A stretch of 64,000 bases of DNA, from NCBI GenBank assembly GCA_928085145.1, contig OV725079.1, positions 152,087,925 through 152,151,924 of the forward strand, in the 5' to 3' direction. The stretch's first letter is position 1; the number at the start of each line of letters is the position of its first letter. The notes under the pieces were generated by a model, which was given only the letters and a program-made list of their open reading frames with translations, had not been told where the DNA came from and did not search any database. Shown piece after piece: positions 1 through 9,985 of this stretch. This stretch comes from Nezara viridula (lineage: Eukaryota > Arthropoda > Insecta > Hemiptera > Pentatomidae). The position numbers were made by a program, and so were the translations under genes.

Positions 1-50
1 TAATTAACTTAGTTTATAAATTAAGATAAAAAAACTGAACATATAATGTA

Positions 51-170
51 TTTATAAAGGAAAGAGATGGTCAAGGATGGCGGTCATAAATAGACAAAAT
101 AATAGCAAAACTATTTTTATTAAAAGCCAACATTTCGACTCGACTTCGCAGGACTTCTTCAAGTCTAGAA
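51..170 (-). repeat. Penelope-like terminal repeat copy
   Basis: The segment matches both arms of the palindrome at 60640-60866: a block with 'ataaatagac', a run reading 'gcaaaactattttattaaaagcc', then a 'tttcga...cgact..gcagg.cttctt' block. Read on the minus strand it gives CTTGAAGAAGTCC...GTCGAAA, a decayed version of the hammerhead-ribozyme core that Penelope-like elements carry in their terminal repeats. Only this ~120-bp end is visible; no reverse transcriptase lies next to it. The match to the distal copies is seen directly; the Penelope assignment is inference. Confidence 0.45.
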
Positions 171-1979
171 CGGAAAAGACACAAAATGATATAGAGAATT
201 GTGGAAGTTAAACCATATTTAGATAAACAGTTATAAACGATATGAGTAAACGTATTAAAATTATAAACAGAAAATATATTAAAATATTAAGAACAATAAG
301 TTGTATAAACAAAGTAATCTAAGTAACAATATCCTAAACTGAAGTAAATAGATGGTAACAATTGTTGTAGCATAATATGTAATATAATATATTAATTATA
401 TTTATATTTATGTTATAAAATATTTGTTTTGATGTGATACAAAAACATTGCCGAATAAAATTTTCTTTTTTCTAATTAAGTTTATTAAATTAAAAAATAT
501 TGATTTCTTTTTTTTTTTTTTTTACTCTAGTACCTCTAGATTGCTCAGACAGCCCACTGTTTATTCTCGGAAATTAATTTATCCATCTCGTAGTACACTA
601 AATATTTCTCAAATTACATTCTCGTTTGTTCACTGACTAATATACTATGCGTATATTATTTGCTCAGACCAAGTGGCATAAACAGATATAGATTGTTCTT
701 TAGTATTCATCTCATATGTTTGCAAATGAATTGATACTTCATTTGTCAGAATGGTTCCAGTTGTAAGTATTGTTAGGCACCAGTGTCTAGTTTACGTAAT
801 TTTAAAACATTCTACAATGATGGCAGTGGTTTAGGAATTTAAACTTCTTATTTTCTGGCTGTGAGGACTAACTTTATATCTACGGATATTCGTAGGTAAT
901 AAATATAATATATGCACGAACAGTTTTTTTTTTCCACAATTCGTTCCGTAAGGATTACCGCTGCCTAGGCATTCCAGTGGGATGTTATCTTCGAAAAGAT
1001 ATGAATGGTTCAGTTATTGGCTGAATCTGTTAATGTAAACACAGGTGTTCTCGATAAAGACCTAGAGCACTTTTTCGAAGCAATATTTGTTCAAATTTTT
1101 GCTAGATTCATGTTACGCCACTAAGTCACTGTAGAGCAACTCTACCCAATCCAATAACATTTTTAAAAAATCGTTGACCATTTTCTAAGTTTATCTGTTT
1201 TTACATTTTCCGCGAACTTATATTATAATTATTACTTTCACTTACCTACATATGCAATATATAGTAAGGGAAATTATTGCTAACATGAAATTTTTTAAAC
1301 TGACCTAAAAACTGGTCTCAGAGTGTGAACAGTGTAAAGGAAAGACTTACTAAACTGGAATTACATATTTAAGTTAAGTATATACCTTTGATATCGTTGA
1401 CCGGCTTACCGTAAGTGCCACTATATATCATTGATTTTTCACATTTTTACAATTTCCTTAAAAACGGCTTTGACGATATTGATCAAACTTGTATCAATGT
1501 ATAATTAAGTTTTTTAATATCAGCTAGGTATTTCGACATGTAGTTTAACAGGGATTAAATGCCCAATGTACAAAATTTCTCTTTGTAAGAACTTTTAATT
1601 CGGTTTATTTTAAATAATTAACCATCTTTCATTGTTATCAGTGATAAAAAAAAAAATGCTGCAAATTATTCCATAATGGTTTATTATTTCCAAATAATTA
1701 TACACCTAAAGTAACATTACCTTCCTAGCTACAAAAAAAATAAAATAAAAGGTGAATCCAATTATTGGACTAATTTTTTTTTTTAACCAATAGTAGTATG
1801 CTAACAAAAAATAGCATTACATCAGTAACACATTCAAAATTTAAAAGTCAAACAAACGATATAACATTTGGAGTAGAACATGTAAAAAAAAAACGGAGAC
1901 CATATCTTTGCTACTAATTGTCCGATTTATACGATTTTTTTCAGTTTTAGAATATTTCTTAAACTTTTAAAAAACTAAA
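171..1979. other. AT-rich stretch, no gene seen
   Basis: Homopolymer-rich, AT-rich sequence. The 62-codon frame at 448-636 is driven by a T-run and has no domain. No recognisable repeat or exon was found. Confidence 0.5.
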
Positions 1980-2395
1980 ACTATTAAAAAACCGGCAAAA
2001 AAGTGTACACTTTTTGAGTTATCCGTAATTTAATTTTACCATCCCTCGTAACTTTTTTTCTAGCTTCTTTTCTTTGAAGTATTTTATGTAGATAAATTTA
2101 AAGGGCGTAGAGAAAATGACTTTAGCGAAGTTTCAATGAAATCGGTACATTCGTTTAGGCCCAACAGTCTATAGCAGGTTATTAGGATGTCATTTTGAAA
2201 GTAAAAGGCGGATAATAATGCTGATGAAGGAGGATCATCCTCGGGTTACCTCTGATTTATATCCAAAATAAAAAATAATCGGTCCAATAGTTTTGGAGAA
2301 TATGCGCGGACGGCAGACGGCGGACGGCGGACGGAAAAAACATTTTTATTCGTTTTTCGAATTCTACGCATCCTAAAACGTGAAACCTCAAATTT
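1980..2395 (+). repeat. Interspersed repeat with 'ATCGGTCCA..AGTTTTGGAG' motif and GGACGGC microsatellite
   Basis: Two related phrases occur 150 bp apart: 'tttcaatgaaatcggtaca' near 2128 and 'ataatcggtccaatagttttggag' near 2275. The second is followed by a short (GGACGGC)n tract at 2309-2333 and a conserved-looking A/T block. Phrases of this form are common in arthropod interspersed repeats, from general knowledge. The transposon class is not identified and no coding capacity is seen. Confidence 0.35.
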
Positions 2396-2820
2396 TCAGA
2401 GGGGGTTAAGTTTTTGAATTTTTTGGTTGATTATTGAAAATAATAAACCAAAAATGCTAAATTTGTTATTTACAAGAATTTTATTATTGAATAAAGGAAA
2501 AAAAAAAGAAAAATATTTATTTAATTCGAAAATACCCGGAAATAATAGTCGGAAGGTATAATATAATATATCGTTGTAATACGAAGAATTGTAAAAAAAC
2601 CATTTAATATAAAAAGTCCTAGAAGGTAATGGAGACAATAAATTTGATAAAAAAGGGATATATACCACGGACTAAATTATTAATGAAACTAATTTAATAT
2701 AAATTGTTAAATAATAATTAACCTTAAACCAATCCATGCAATACCTATTCGGTATAATAGTAGAACTCTTGACTAAGATTATTCTGGTATCTTTAATCCT
2801 TTATTTTATTTAGTAGTTTT
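2396..2820. other. AT-rich stretch, no gene seen
   Basis: A 90-codon minus-strand frame (2396-2668) crosses this AT-rich stretch, but its composition is aromatic and low-complexity with no motif. It is treated as noise. Confidence 0.45.
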
Positions 2821-2825
2821 TTTTC

Positions 2826-3055
2826 GGTTGGCGCTGCAGACTATTGATTTTTGACCGCGAGATGTGGTTTTATAGACCACATCCCGATTCCTGAATTAAG
2901 TACTCGGGGGCAGGGTCATCAGGCCTACGCCTGGTCGATGTGAGTTGCCTCCAATAGCCTGACGGGCCTCACAAACCGAGGGGAGGAGGTCTCGGCGTTG
3001 CTTAACTTGGTTACCTACTGCAAGCGGCTTATCCCGCACTGCTATCCCAGCCCCT
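2826..3055. other. GC-rich island of unknown nature
   Basis: About 230 bp are clearly richer in G+C than the sequence on either side. The segment contains the small palindrome 'atgtgg ttttatag accacat' near 2863-2883 and the phrases 'tactcgggggcagggtcatc' and 'ccgaggggaggaggtctcgg'. No long open frame crosses it and I see no tRNA-like A and B boxes at the right spacing. It could be a SINE, a LINE 5' end or a CpG island; none can be shown here. Confidence 0.35.
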
Positions 3056-3060
3056 TTATT

Positions 3061-4050
3061 TAATAGTATACTGATAGTATATTATACAAGCGACTCTGCC
3101 ATAATATCATCAAAATGATTAAGTAGTCTTATTTATAGATTATACCATTTTTAGAAAAGAAAAAAAATCACAAGAATTCAACGTGTGTCTGTAACGTTCG
3201 CTTTCCAAAACGTAACAAGAATTGAACATTTCGAATTTAATATTTCGTTTAAATTTAAAAATGACAAGAAAAAATTCTACTTGACGTAACAGAAAACGTT
3301 GATTACAAGTTTAATCTTAAACACTGAATTCCTGGTGGTCGATTTCTTTGGAAGCCCTGTTTTCGTTAGGAATTTTTTAGCATTTGATTGGAGTAAGGTA
3401 GGTTTATCAGCAGTACTGTTGCTGGAAGTGGAATATTACAGTTGAGTTTATGAAACCTTCTTTAACGTTGATGAGGCACGGTGAGGTAATAGCCTCCCTT
3501 TCGGCCTCACGTGTACTCAACGGTGAAGTGGATCTGAGCTTACGAATAAGTAAGTAGGATCAATTAGCATGAATCAGTTCTGGAGGGGGCAGAAATTTGG
3601 AATATTGAAGTGTTTGGTTGTGTTGTACGTAAGAGTTTATCGCAAGTCTATAATGAAAACGTTTTTACCAACAAAACTAGTGAAAGTTAATCATACACTG
3701 CGTTATTTTTATTCATTTGATTTAATCGTTTTACAAATGTATTGGTATTAGGTGTAGGGAATGTGGGGAACGGTTTTCATTTAATATTTCTTAATCTTGT
3801 TAATATACCAATTAGATAGGAAGAAAAAAGAATTTTTTATAGTAAAATGTACACTTTATTACGTATAAATACTAAAATTTTGTCCGTAAGTACAATAATA
3901 ATGAGCAAAAAACCAAAAAAAAAAAAAAAAAAAAAAAAGGAAATTGTCACAACCGACTCAACCCCAAGGACGGCTGTGACAGTACTTGATATCGGCAATG
4001 ACTGGCCGCTTAAAAACACCAAAATTTTCTAAAACAACTTTTATTGTATT
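3061..4050. other. No gene seen; A-run at about 3915-3939
   Basis: AT-rich spacer with a run of about 24 A near 3916. A 60-codon frame at 3569-3751 has no recognisable domain. A short GC-richer patch at 3470-3540 ('ggcacggtgaggtaatagcc') is unexplained. Confidence 0.45.
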
Positions 4051-4053
4051 ATA

Positions 4054-4942
4054 CACTGACAGGCGAAAAAATTCACCCACTTGCTACCCATTAAGGAACC
4101 ACGTTGGAAAGTTTGGCTCTGGGAAAAATTACCGGCTGCATATCTTTCGTTTCTTCTTCTCCACGCCCTTTTACGCCCGCCTGGAGATCGAAGAGCTAAT
4201 CTAGACTCATCTGCAAAAAGTACAGCACTCCATTCATCCATAGTCCAATAGCTGTGTTCTCGAGCAACAGCCAGCCGTGTTACTTTGTGAGTTCTGGTCA
4301 AATCTGGTCCTCTTAATGGACGAAAAGCCATTAATCCATATTCATTTAATCTTCTCCGAGCGGTAAATTTGCACACCTCGAACTGATGAATCGCTTTAAC
4401 AACGGTAAGGTGCCGGTTTCGTAAAATTCTCAAAGTCAAGAACCGGTCATCCCGTGGTTCTGTTACCCTAGGCCGTCCAGAACCGGGCCTTCTATTGTAA
4501 GAACCAGTTTCCCGAAAACGCCTGACGGCGTCTAGTAAAGTTTCATTCAAGGAACTCCGATGTCATTAACTGCATATCTAATGGAACGTCCATCATCAAT
4601 AAGTGCTACACCACGCGCAACATCCTCAGCACTGAGAGGCATTTTTAAACTTAATATTGAAAAACTTAAAAGCCGGAGACTAAGGAATGGGTTGCAAGAA
4701 ACGGCACTGAACTAATGATACTCAATAAACATTTTGATTCCATAAAAAGTAAACATTGGAATCTAGAATCATATCATTGAATTAAGGATTGGTAATTGTC
4801 CTCTATATTAACATTCCTAATTGAAAACAAACAAAAAGATTACCTATTTATTCATTAACAACAATAGACCAATCCAAAGCAGAAATATTTTTAGATGAAA
4901 ACATGAAAAAATCAAGTGGGTGGAATTTTTCACCTGTCAGTG
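4054..4942 (-). mobile_element. Internally deleted Tc1-like DNA transposon
   Basis: The 889-bp unit is bounded by 30-bp terminal inverted repeats that begin CACTGACAGG and contain a block ending in CCCACTTG. The left arm is 4054-4083 and the right arm 4913-4942, with only a few mismatches. TA dinucleotides lie immediately outside both ends (4052-4053 and 4943-4944), the expected Tc1/mariner target duplication. A broken transposase lies inside on the minus strand. Complete Tc1 elements are typically 1.3-1.7 kb, so about half of the coding region is missing, and the copy is non-autonomous. Confidence 0.88.
4060..4642 (-). pseudogene. Tc1-like transposase, N-terminal half, frameshifted
   Basis: Tc1 transposases cut and paste the element through a DD34E catalytic triad. 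An ATG at 4642 (minus) opens about 31 codons (MPLSAEDVARGVALIDDG...), then a 1-nt deletion near 4552 shifts the frame. The downstream frame carries the helix-turn-helix region with GSGRPR, then RRRLNEYGL, WTMDEWSAVLFADESR and WRRRNERY, in family order. The D of FADES is the first catalytic aspartate. The second D and the E are absent because the protein jumps from FQRGSLM straight into terminal-repeat sequence. Two defects (frameshift and loss of the C-terminal half) make it inactive. The Tc1 family call is firm; the subfamily is not assigned. Confidence 0.85.
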
Positions 4943-4944
4943 TA

Positions 4945-5595
4945 CAACAATATAGAACAAATTTTCTACACGAGATTGTTTTTTACAATTTTAAGAATAT
5001 TAATTGTACTTGAAAATAAATAACACGGTTTTCCGAATATATATACAAACGTACAAAAGAAAAAGTAAATATAAAACGAGACATCAAGCTGTGTTGTGAA
5101 TGGGGAGAACTGACGGGTTCCTTCTGCGATATCTTTATGCGTATCCTGAGTGGCAGGAAGATTTATGTCTGACCCGACAGCGAAAATCTGTTGTGAGTAA
5201 GCATATGTTGACTATATTTGTTTTGTGTTTTTTTTTTTTGGAAACCCAATTCATTATGTTTTTTCCTATTCTCTACCTCACTCATGTTTTAATAATGATT
5301 TAGTGAATTGTAATAATAATTTGGCATTTATTAAATTATAGTTCTTGAGATTCTGAAAATTATTATTGTTAAAAAAGTGTGTACATAACATCTCACACAT
5401 ACTTAATCATAGTTTTTGTTTAATTTATAACATTAATACACGATATGCCTATCTATTCTTGTGTTAGAGTTACAGCGTCCTAAATTAAAGTTAGGTAAAA
5501 TGTGTAATAACGTGTGAAAAAAATTAATTCTAGTTCAGCAATATACGATGATCAACCTAAATGCACATGAACGAAAATAAATTTAATTGTATATT
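4945..5595. other. AT-rich stretch, no gene seen
   Basis: A 67-codon frame at 5100-5303 has no recognisable domain and runs into a T-rich tract. No repeat was identified. Confidence 0.45.
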
Positions 5596-5599
5596 TGGT

Positions 5600-5960
5600 G
5601 ACGGTGAGTGAGGTAGCTCTGTGGTAGCTTACTGAGCATAATTCCGGCTCATAGGAGAAAAATTATTTATTCTGTTTCATTGGCCGTGGGGCGACCCTGG
5701 ATAGGTAGACACTTCTGGGGCATACCCAGCTTCTTCAAAGTGGCTACCCTTCATTAAAATAGTTAATTAATGAGAAAACCTGTTGGTTGAGCGTGATCTC
5801 GATCAAATCACCTTCTTGCACAACCATAGACCAAGAAACAGTGCTTTCCCTAAATAGTACTGAACCCAAGACCTTCTATGGGTTGCAGTGGTTGGTACTT
5901 TTGATAACAAAACGTGCATTCTTGAACTGAGACGACGTTACCGTTGTAGGCCCATTCTAT
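5600..5960 (+). repeat. SINE family 2 copy, tRNA-like head
   Basis: The head 'gtgaggtagctctgtggtagc' resembles a tRNA A box. The body 'attatttattctgtttcat..gccgtgg', 'cacccagc/catacccagc' and 'gatcaaatcacc.tcttgcacaa' is shared with 36455-36860 and, in its 3' part, with 29345-29520. All three copies contain a phrase of the type 'aagacctt/atcttc..tgggttg' near the end. tRNA origin is inferred from the head of the 36.5-kb copy, where both boxes are clearer. Related material may continue to about 6200. Confidence 0.6.
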
Positions 5961-6780
5961 ATCAAATCAACACTGAAATAGAATGAAGGGATGGACCAGC
6001 ATGTTGGGGCCTGGATTTCAAAGTATGGAGTTCGAAACGTCTCACACCTGGAACGATTAATTTTCATTTATCGTCGGCCTCTTGATATTCCCATTCTGAT
6101 ATGTACTCGGCAAACCTCAAGGTAGAACACTGAAATTGAAAAAAAGGACCATGTGGACCATTTGCCGAGTTAGTTTTCCCATCAGTACCAGTAACATCTA
6201 AACAAACTATATTGAACCTCATCATTCCTGATTTTCTTGAAGTTCGACTCAGTAGTACTATTTTTATCGATATGAAATTTTACTGAGGTAAGTTTAATAA
6301 TTTTTAAAAATTAAATGTCTGTAAAAAACTCGTTAATGACACAATAATAGAAAACAGAAAGATTAAAACTTACCGTTTGATATAATAGTGAAGTTAATAT
6401 TTATTTAGTTTATATTTGAGCGCCATTTTTATTTATACTATACTAATAAAATGTTCGTATATTTAGTTGTATTTTTTATCTCGATTTACGTTTCACAAAT
6501 CCAATGATAGCCTTAATAATTGATAACAAGTAATCAATAAATGTAATGTTAAAATTATTACTTTTGTTTTTTAAGAAAAATAAAAAAATAACGTACGATT
6601 TGTTTATGCTCAAACTAAGGACGAAAAAAAAAAATGCATAACACCAACATTTTAACAAGATTTGGTGAAATTATTTTATCATTAGTGAGAGATAAGACTG
6701 AGGGTAATTACCTGTAGTAAATTGTAATTACTTTCCGAGCTGTTATTAAATCTCATTAAGTGATTAAAAAAAAATCCTTT
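5961..6780. other. No gene seen
   Basis: Moderately AT-rich sequence. The stretch 5980-6230 is more complex and might be an extension of the preceding repeat. No coding capacity or domain was seen. Confidence 0.35.
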
Positions 6781-6784
6781 GGTT

Positions 6785-6910
6785 AATGAGGAAGCCCTCG
6801 GCCTCTGAGGTGACAAGATAAGGACCCGGCTTCAAGTCGTTAAAAGCTCGCGGTTACCGCCATTTATTTCTTACTACTTTTTGCTCTGCAGACTTGGACA
6901 ACTTGATTTA
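6785..6910 (+). repeat. Possible tRNA-derived SINE fragment
   Basis: A GC-richer patch in AT-rich DNA contains 'cccggcttcaagtcg', close to a tRNA B box (GGTTCRANTCC). It is followed by 'gccatttatttcttact', which resembles the sequence just downstream of the B box in SINE family 2. The A box is not clear. Confidence 0.3.
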
Positions 6911-6962
6911 AACTTTTTATTATGAAAAAAAAAACTTACTATCAAAGGGAGACTCCTAACTT

Positions 6963-6964
<2 letters not shown>

Positions 6965-7048
<84 letters not shown>
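6965..7048. repeat. (TA)n microsatellite, interrupted
   Basis: Two (TA)n blocks are separated by 'taatata'. The tract falls at the 5' edge of the LINE remnant that follows. Confidence 0.95.
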
Positions 7049-7049
<1 letters not shown>

Positions 7050-7054
<5 letters not shown>

Positions 7055-8245
7055 TGATAATAGATGAGATTATATTACAGAATTTGGGAACCGTAGCGGT
7101 AACTGAGTTAAATGATAGACTGACTCTATATCTAGATAGTCTGAAACAAAAGCTAGATAGTCTGCCCCAGTTTACGCCAGCAGATTGCGTAGATAAAGCA
7201 GAATGAACTCCAGTTTTATAGAAACCTTGTGAAAAAAGAAAAAAATATCGAGCAAATGCCCTGATGACATTGAAACCTATTGAAAACGTTTATGCGGAAA
7301 ATTGGAGAATCACCTTGAGAGCTCTTGGATAGAAAAAGAATTGCGAAATCTCCAGAATGCCAATGGAATGATGCAAGTGGCCATAACAGAGGATGATGTT
7401 TCAGAAGCGGTCAGGAACATGAAAAATTGGAGGGCACCAGGGCCCGACGGAATCGACCGTCTTTAGAGAATGACTCTCACACAAGAACCGCTTCACCACA
7501 TAACATCCTGCAAAGCTCGTCTGTATTAACCTAGGAAAGAAGGAAGATGTGGTTTGCTAAATATCGAAGAAGCTTGCCGAAAGCAGGAAGTGTCTCTACG
7601 GCAATACTTCTTTCACTGCTAGGTTTACCTCGCAATATCAAGGATGGATTCTTGTATAACTTCACGTTAACCTGAGCATACGTGATGACTCTACAATTGT
7701 TTCAGAAAATGAATGGTTGACAGAATGGAAAATCTCCATTGATAAGGAAATATCCGTTGAATGGCTAAAAGCTGGAAAGATATTTTCCGAGACAGAAGGA
7801 TTTCTATTCCTTTTCCAAGACCAAGTTATATAGACTAGATCATATAGAAGGCGTGTTTTAAAAACGCAACAACTACGGATAAATGTCAATTATGCTCAGC
7901 GACGCTGGTATCAATCCAACATATCACAGGTGGATTGGGAATGTTAGCTGGCACGGAGTATTTCCAGAGGCATAAAAACGCCAAGATTTTTCACCAGGCT
8001 CTGCTGGTGAAGATCAACTTATTAAAAGATAAAACTCCGCATTATAAGTACCACCCAAATAAACTCCTCCAAAAACGTGGCCTCAAGCTCTATTGGGATG
8101 AATCTATTATAACTGACCATACTATGCTTCATAATAAACCAGATATCCTTCTGATAGATATGAGAGAGAAAAAAAATATGCTGATAAATAATCATATTTT
8201 CTTGTATATTCAGAGTACGAAAGCAAACACAATGCTGAGCTAGTT
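7050..8245 (+). pseudogene. R4/Dong-like LINE remnant (RT start and endonuclease end)
   Basis: Conceptual translation in shifting frames gives LINE polyprotein pieces. Near 7060-7200 there is a leader (ENLGTVAVTELNDRLTLYL-like). Near 7390-7460, EDDVSEAVRNMKNWRAPGPDGID is the block that opens LINE reverse transcriptase. Near 7880-8170 come CQLCSATLVSIQHI, GMLAGTEYFQRH, PHYKYHPNKLLQ, LKLYWDESIITDH and NKPDILLIDMREKK. The order 'H...LAGTEY..RH', 'YKYHP', 'LYWD', 'TDH', 'RPDI' is characteristic of the C-terminus of R4/Dong-type LINEs, where the PD motif belongs to a restriction-like endonuclease. The RT catalytic core between them is largely lost and several stops interrupt the frame. The last ~100 codons (7935-8243) are still open. 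It is dead. Confidence 0.72.
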
Positions 8246-8249
8246 TCAA

Positions 8250-9031
8250 AAAGAGTTAACATATATATATATATATAATATGATATAAAATGGTGTTAAA
8301 AAGACGGCGCACTTTCAATTTTACATAACAAACACACATTACAGAAATATTTCTGAGCCTGAAGTATTGACAGGTATATGATAGGTGAAAGGGAATCCCT
8401 ATGCATTTTTCATTTCGAGAAAATTTCATAATTCTCTTTAGAATTAACGATAAAAGTATTGAAATAAAAGGTGGCCTTCGTATCGGTTTATCCCTATTTG
8501 CCTGTTCAATAGCATTGGTTTTGCTTTTGGGTCTCATGTTATATAAAAAACAGTATTTCATTATTATCAAACATTTATAGAAGTATAAAATTTTTGATCC
8601 CGTGGCAATACAGCAGTCAGGACTTTGTATATAGGACTACAAGCGGATAGATGAGTATCCAGACTTTGTATGGAAGAGAGAGAAGAAGATAGGATTAAAT
8701 TAACATGAGTTAATGAAATAGCCGGATTGACAAGGTTCCAAAAATTAAAGGAAATATACTGATCAGCACACTGAACAATAAATAAAGGTTATGGATGGTG
8801 GTTCATCGAAGAGTGGAGAAAGAGATTTCTCAATTTCTGAAAACGCTACTTGAGAATTCAATCTGACTATAATATATTTGCTACGATAACAAAGCTAGCA
8901 ATAGTCGTTTCAGTTACAATTATTTTTAAGCTTGTATCAGTACATTACTTATTACTATACTTTTTTATTATTAATTATTATTTTTTAATATATTTCTCCT
9001 CTCTTCGAGAAACCACCATGGTATATGTATT

Positions 9032-9036
<5 letters not shown>
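8250..9036. other. Mostly unassigned; 8630-8700 resembles 53934-53990
   Basis: No gene is seen. The phrase 'tacaagcggatagatgagtatccagactttgtatgg' at 8639 resembles 'tacaagtggacggatcagaatccagacttgtatgg' at 53933, so a dispersed repeat fragment is present. Short (TA)n runs occur near 8262-8275. Confidence 0.4.

Positions 9037-9107
<71 letters not shown>
9037..9107. repeat. (TA)n microsatellite
   Basis: Uninterrupted TA repeat of about 70 bp ending exactly where the left arm of the 9108-9482 palindrome begins. Confidence 0.95.
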
Positions 9108-9109
<2 letters not shown>

Positions 9110-9482
9110 GGTAGAATGTTCCCAATTCGACAGAAGATACGAAAAAAAAAAGATCTAGGAAAAACACTAAAAGTATCTCTATCGTGTTTAAATTTTTAAA
9201 AATTATAAATTAAAATAATAGAATATAAATTATAGAAAACGCCAATGACCCTTTAGGGTAGACTTGAGAAAAAGAGAGGAAAAAAAAAAATATATATATA
9301 TATATACATATATATTTTTTTCTCATTTCTACCCCAAAGGGTCATTCGCGTTTTCTATAATTTATATTCTATTATAGTCATTTATAATCTTTAAAAATTT
9401 AAACACGATAGAGATACTTTTAGTGTTTTTCCTAGATCTTTTTTTTTTCGTATCTTCTGTCGAATTGGGGACATTCTACCAG
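9108..9482. repeat. Long palindrome: two LINE 3' ends tail to tail
   Basis: The left arm (about 9108-9276) begins 'ctggtagaatgttcccaatt' and the right arm (about 9318-9482) ends with the near-exact reverse complement 'aattggggacattctaccag'. Identity is high along the arms. The centre is A-rich/(TA)n sequence. Each arm encodes, reading toward the centre, LVECxQFDRRYEKK followed by a 3' UTR, so two copies of the same LINE 3' end meet at their tails. The right-arm copy continues upstream into a longer LINE remnant (to 9985); the left one is cut off at the flanking (TA)n. Confidence 0.88.
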
Positions 9483-9567
9483 AAGGTGTTTCACAGTTTG
9501 AGGTGTATTATTGCATTCTTCGGAAGTAGGAACTTCTAGACCTCTTGAAAGATATCCATGTGTCAAT

Positions 9568-9650
9568 ATTTTAAATCCCCGCCCTCACTCCTTGGCTCGG
9601 GAAAACCCCGTATAGCCTTAACGGCGAGGAAGAGAAGGACCAAAAAAAAA
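9568..9650 (+). repeat. SINE family 1, 5'-truncated insertion with duplication
   Basis: The sequence is the 3' half of SINE family 1: 'ccccgccctcactcc.tggctcgggaaaaccccgtatagcctta.cggcgaggaa' and an A tail. It is flanked by a perfect 10-bp direct repeat, atgtgtcaat, at 9558-9567 and 9651-9660, so it is a discrete insertion into the LINE remnant. Confidence 0.85.
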
Positions 9651-9661
9651 ATGTGTCAATT

Positions 9662-9707
9662 GTGGGCGGGGTGGCCAAATGAGCTGACGCGTGTGCACAA
9701 CAATGAA
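9662..9707 (+). repeat. SINE family 1 head (A-box part)
   Basis: 'gtgggcggggtggccaaatgagct..cgcgtgtgcacaac' matches the tRNA-like head of family 1 seen at 34552 and 42326 (reverse). It stops before the B box and lies directly after the insertion at 9568-9650, giving a tail-then-head order. Confidence 0.7.
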
Positions 9708-9985
9708 TTTTTAATTCAGGGATGGGTCTTGTAATGTTCTTATCCGTGTTTATTTTAGTTATTGCCTTGTAAATTACTTGTTTAAAAATGTTATTTTCTA
9801 TATCTTTAAGTCTGTTTCTTTCTCATTCTTCTTAAATTAAATATGGAGTCAATGGGTGGTGGGTAAATGCTTTCAATTTGATATTCTCGTCTCAAGTGTA
9901 AGGATGTTTCTCCAGATTCAGCGTAGATGCTGCAGATTGGGGAAATTCGAAACGCTCCAGTACATATTCTAAGGGCTGAATCATG

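Larger units (their letters stand above)
9312..9985 (-). pseudogene. I/Jockey-like LINE C-terminal remnant, split by SINE pieces
   Basis: On the minus strand 9960-9790 reads DSALRICTGAFRISPICSIYAESGETSLHLRREY, the conserved block after the reverse transcriptase in I- and Jockey-type LINEs. A middle part reads ITRPIPELKI. After an interruption by SINE fragments (9558-9707) the frame resumes as HGYLSRGLEVP..EECNNTPQTVKHLLVECPQFDRRYE, resembling the terminal region with H..L..CP. It is 5'-truncated near 9985. No reverse transcriptase core remains. Confidence 0.7.

Noticed and set aside
6922..7206. 94-codon frame starting with MKKKTYYQRE
   Set aside because: Its first two-thirds are (TA)n translation; only the last part is LINE leader sequence, included in the R4/Dong-like remnant.
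8850..9167. Two overlapping ~100- and 60-codon frames
   Set aside because: Mostly (TA)n; the end 'LVECSQFDRRYEKKK' is real LINE sequence and is annotated as the palindrome arm.
9662..9707. A functional tRNA gene
   Set aside because: Only an A-box part is present; no B box or cloverleaf. It matches the SINE family-1 head.
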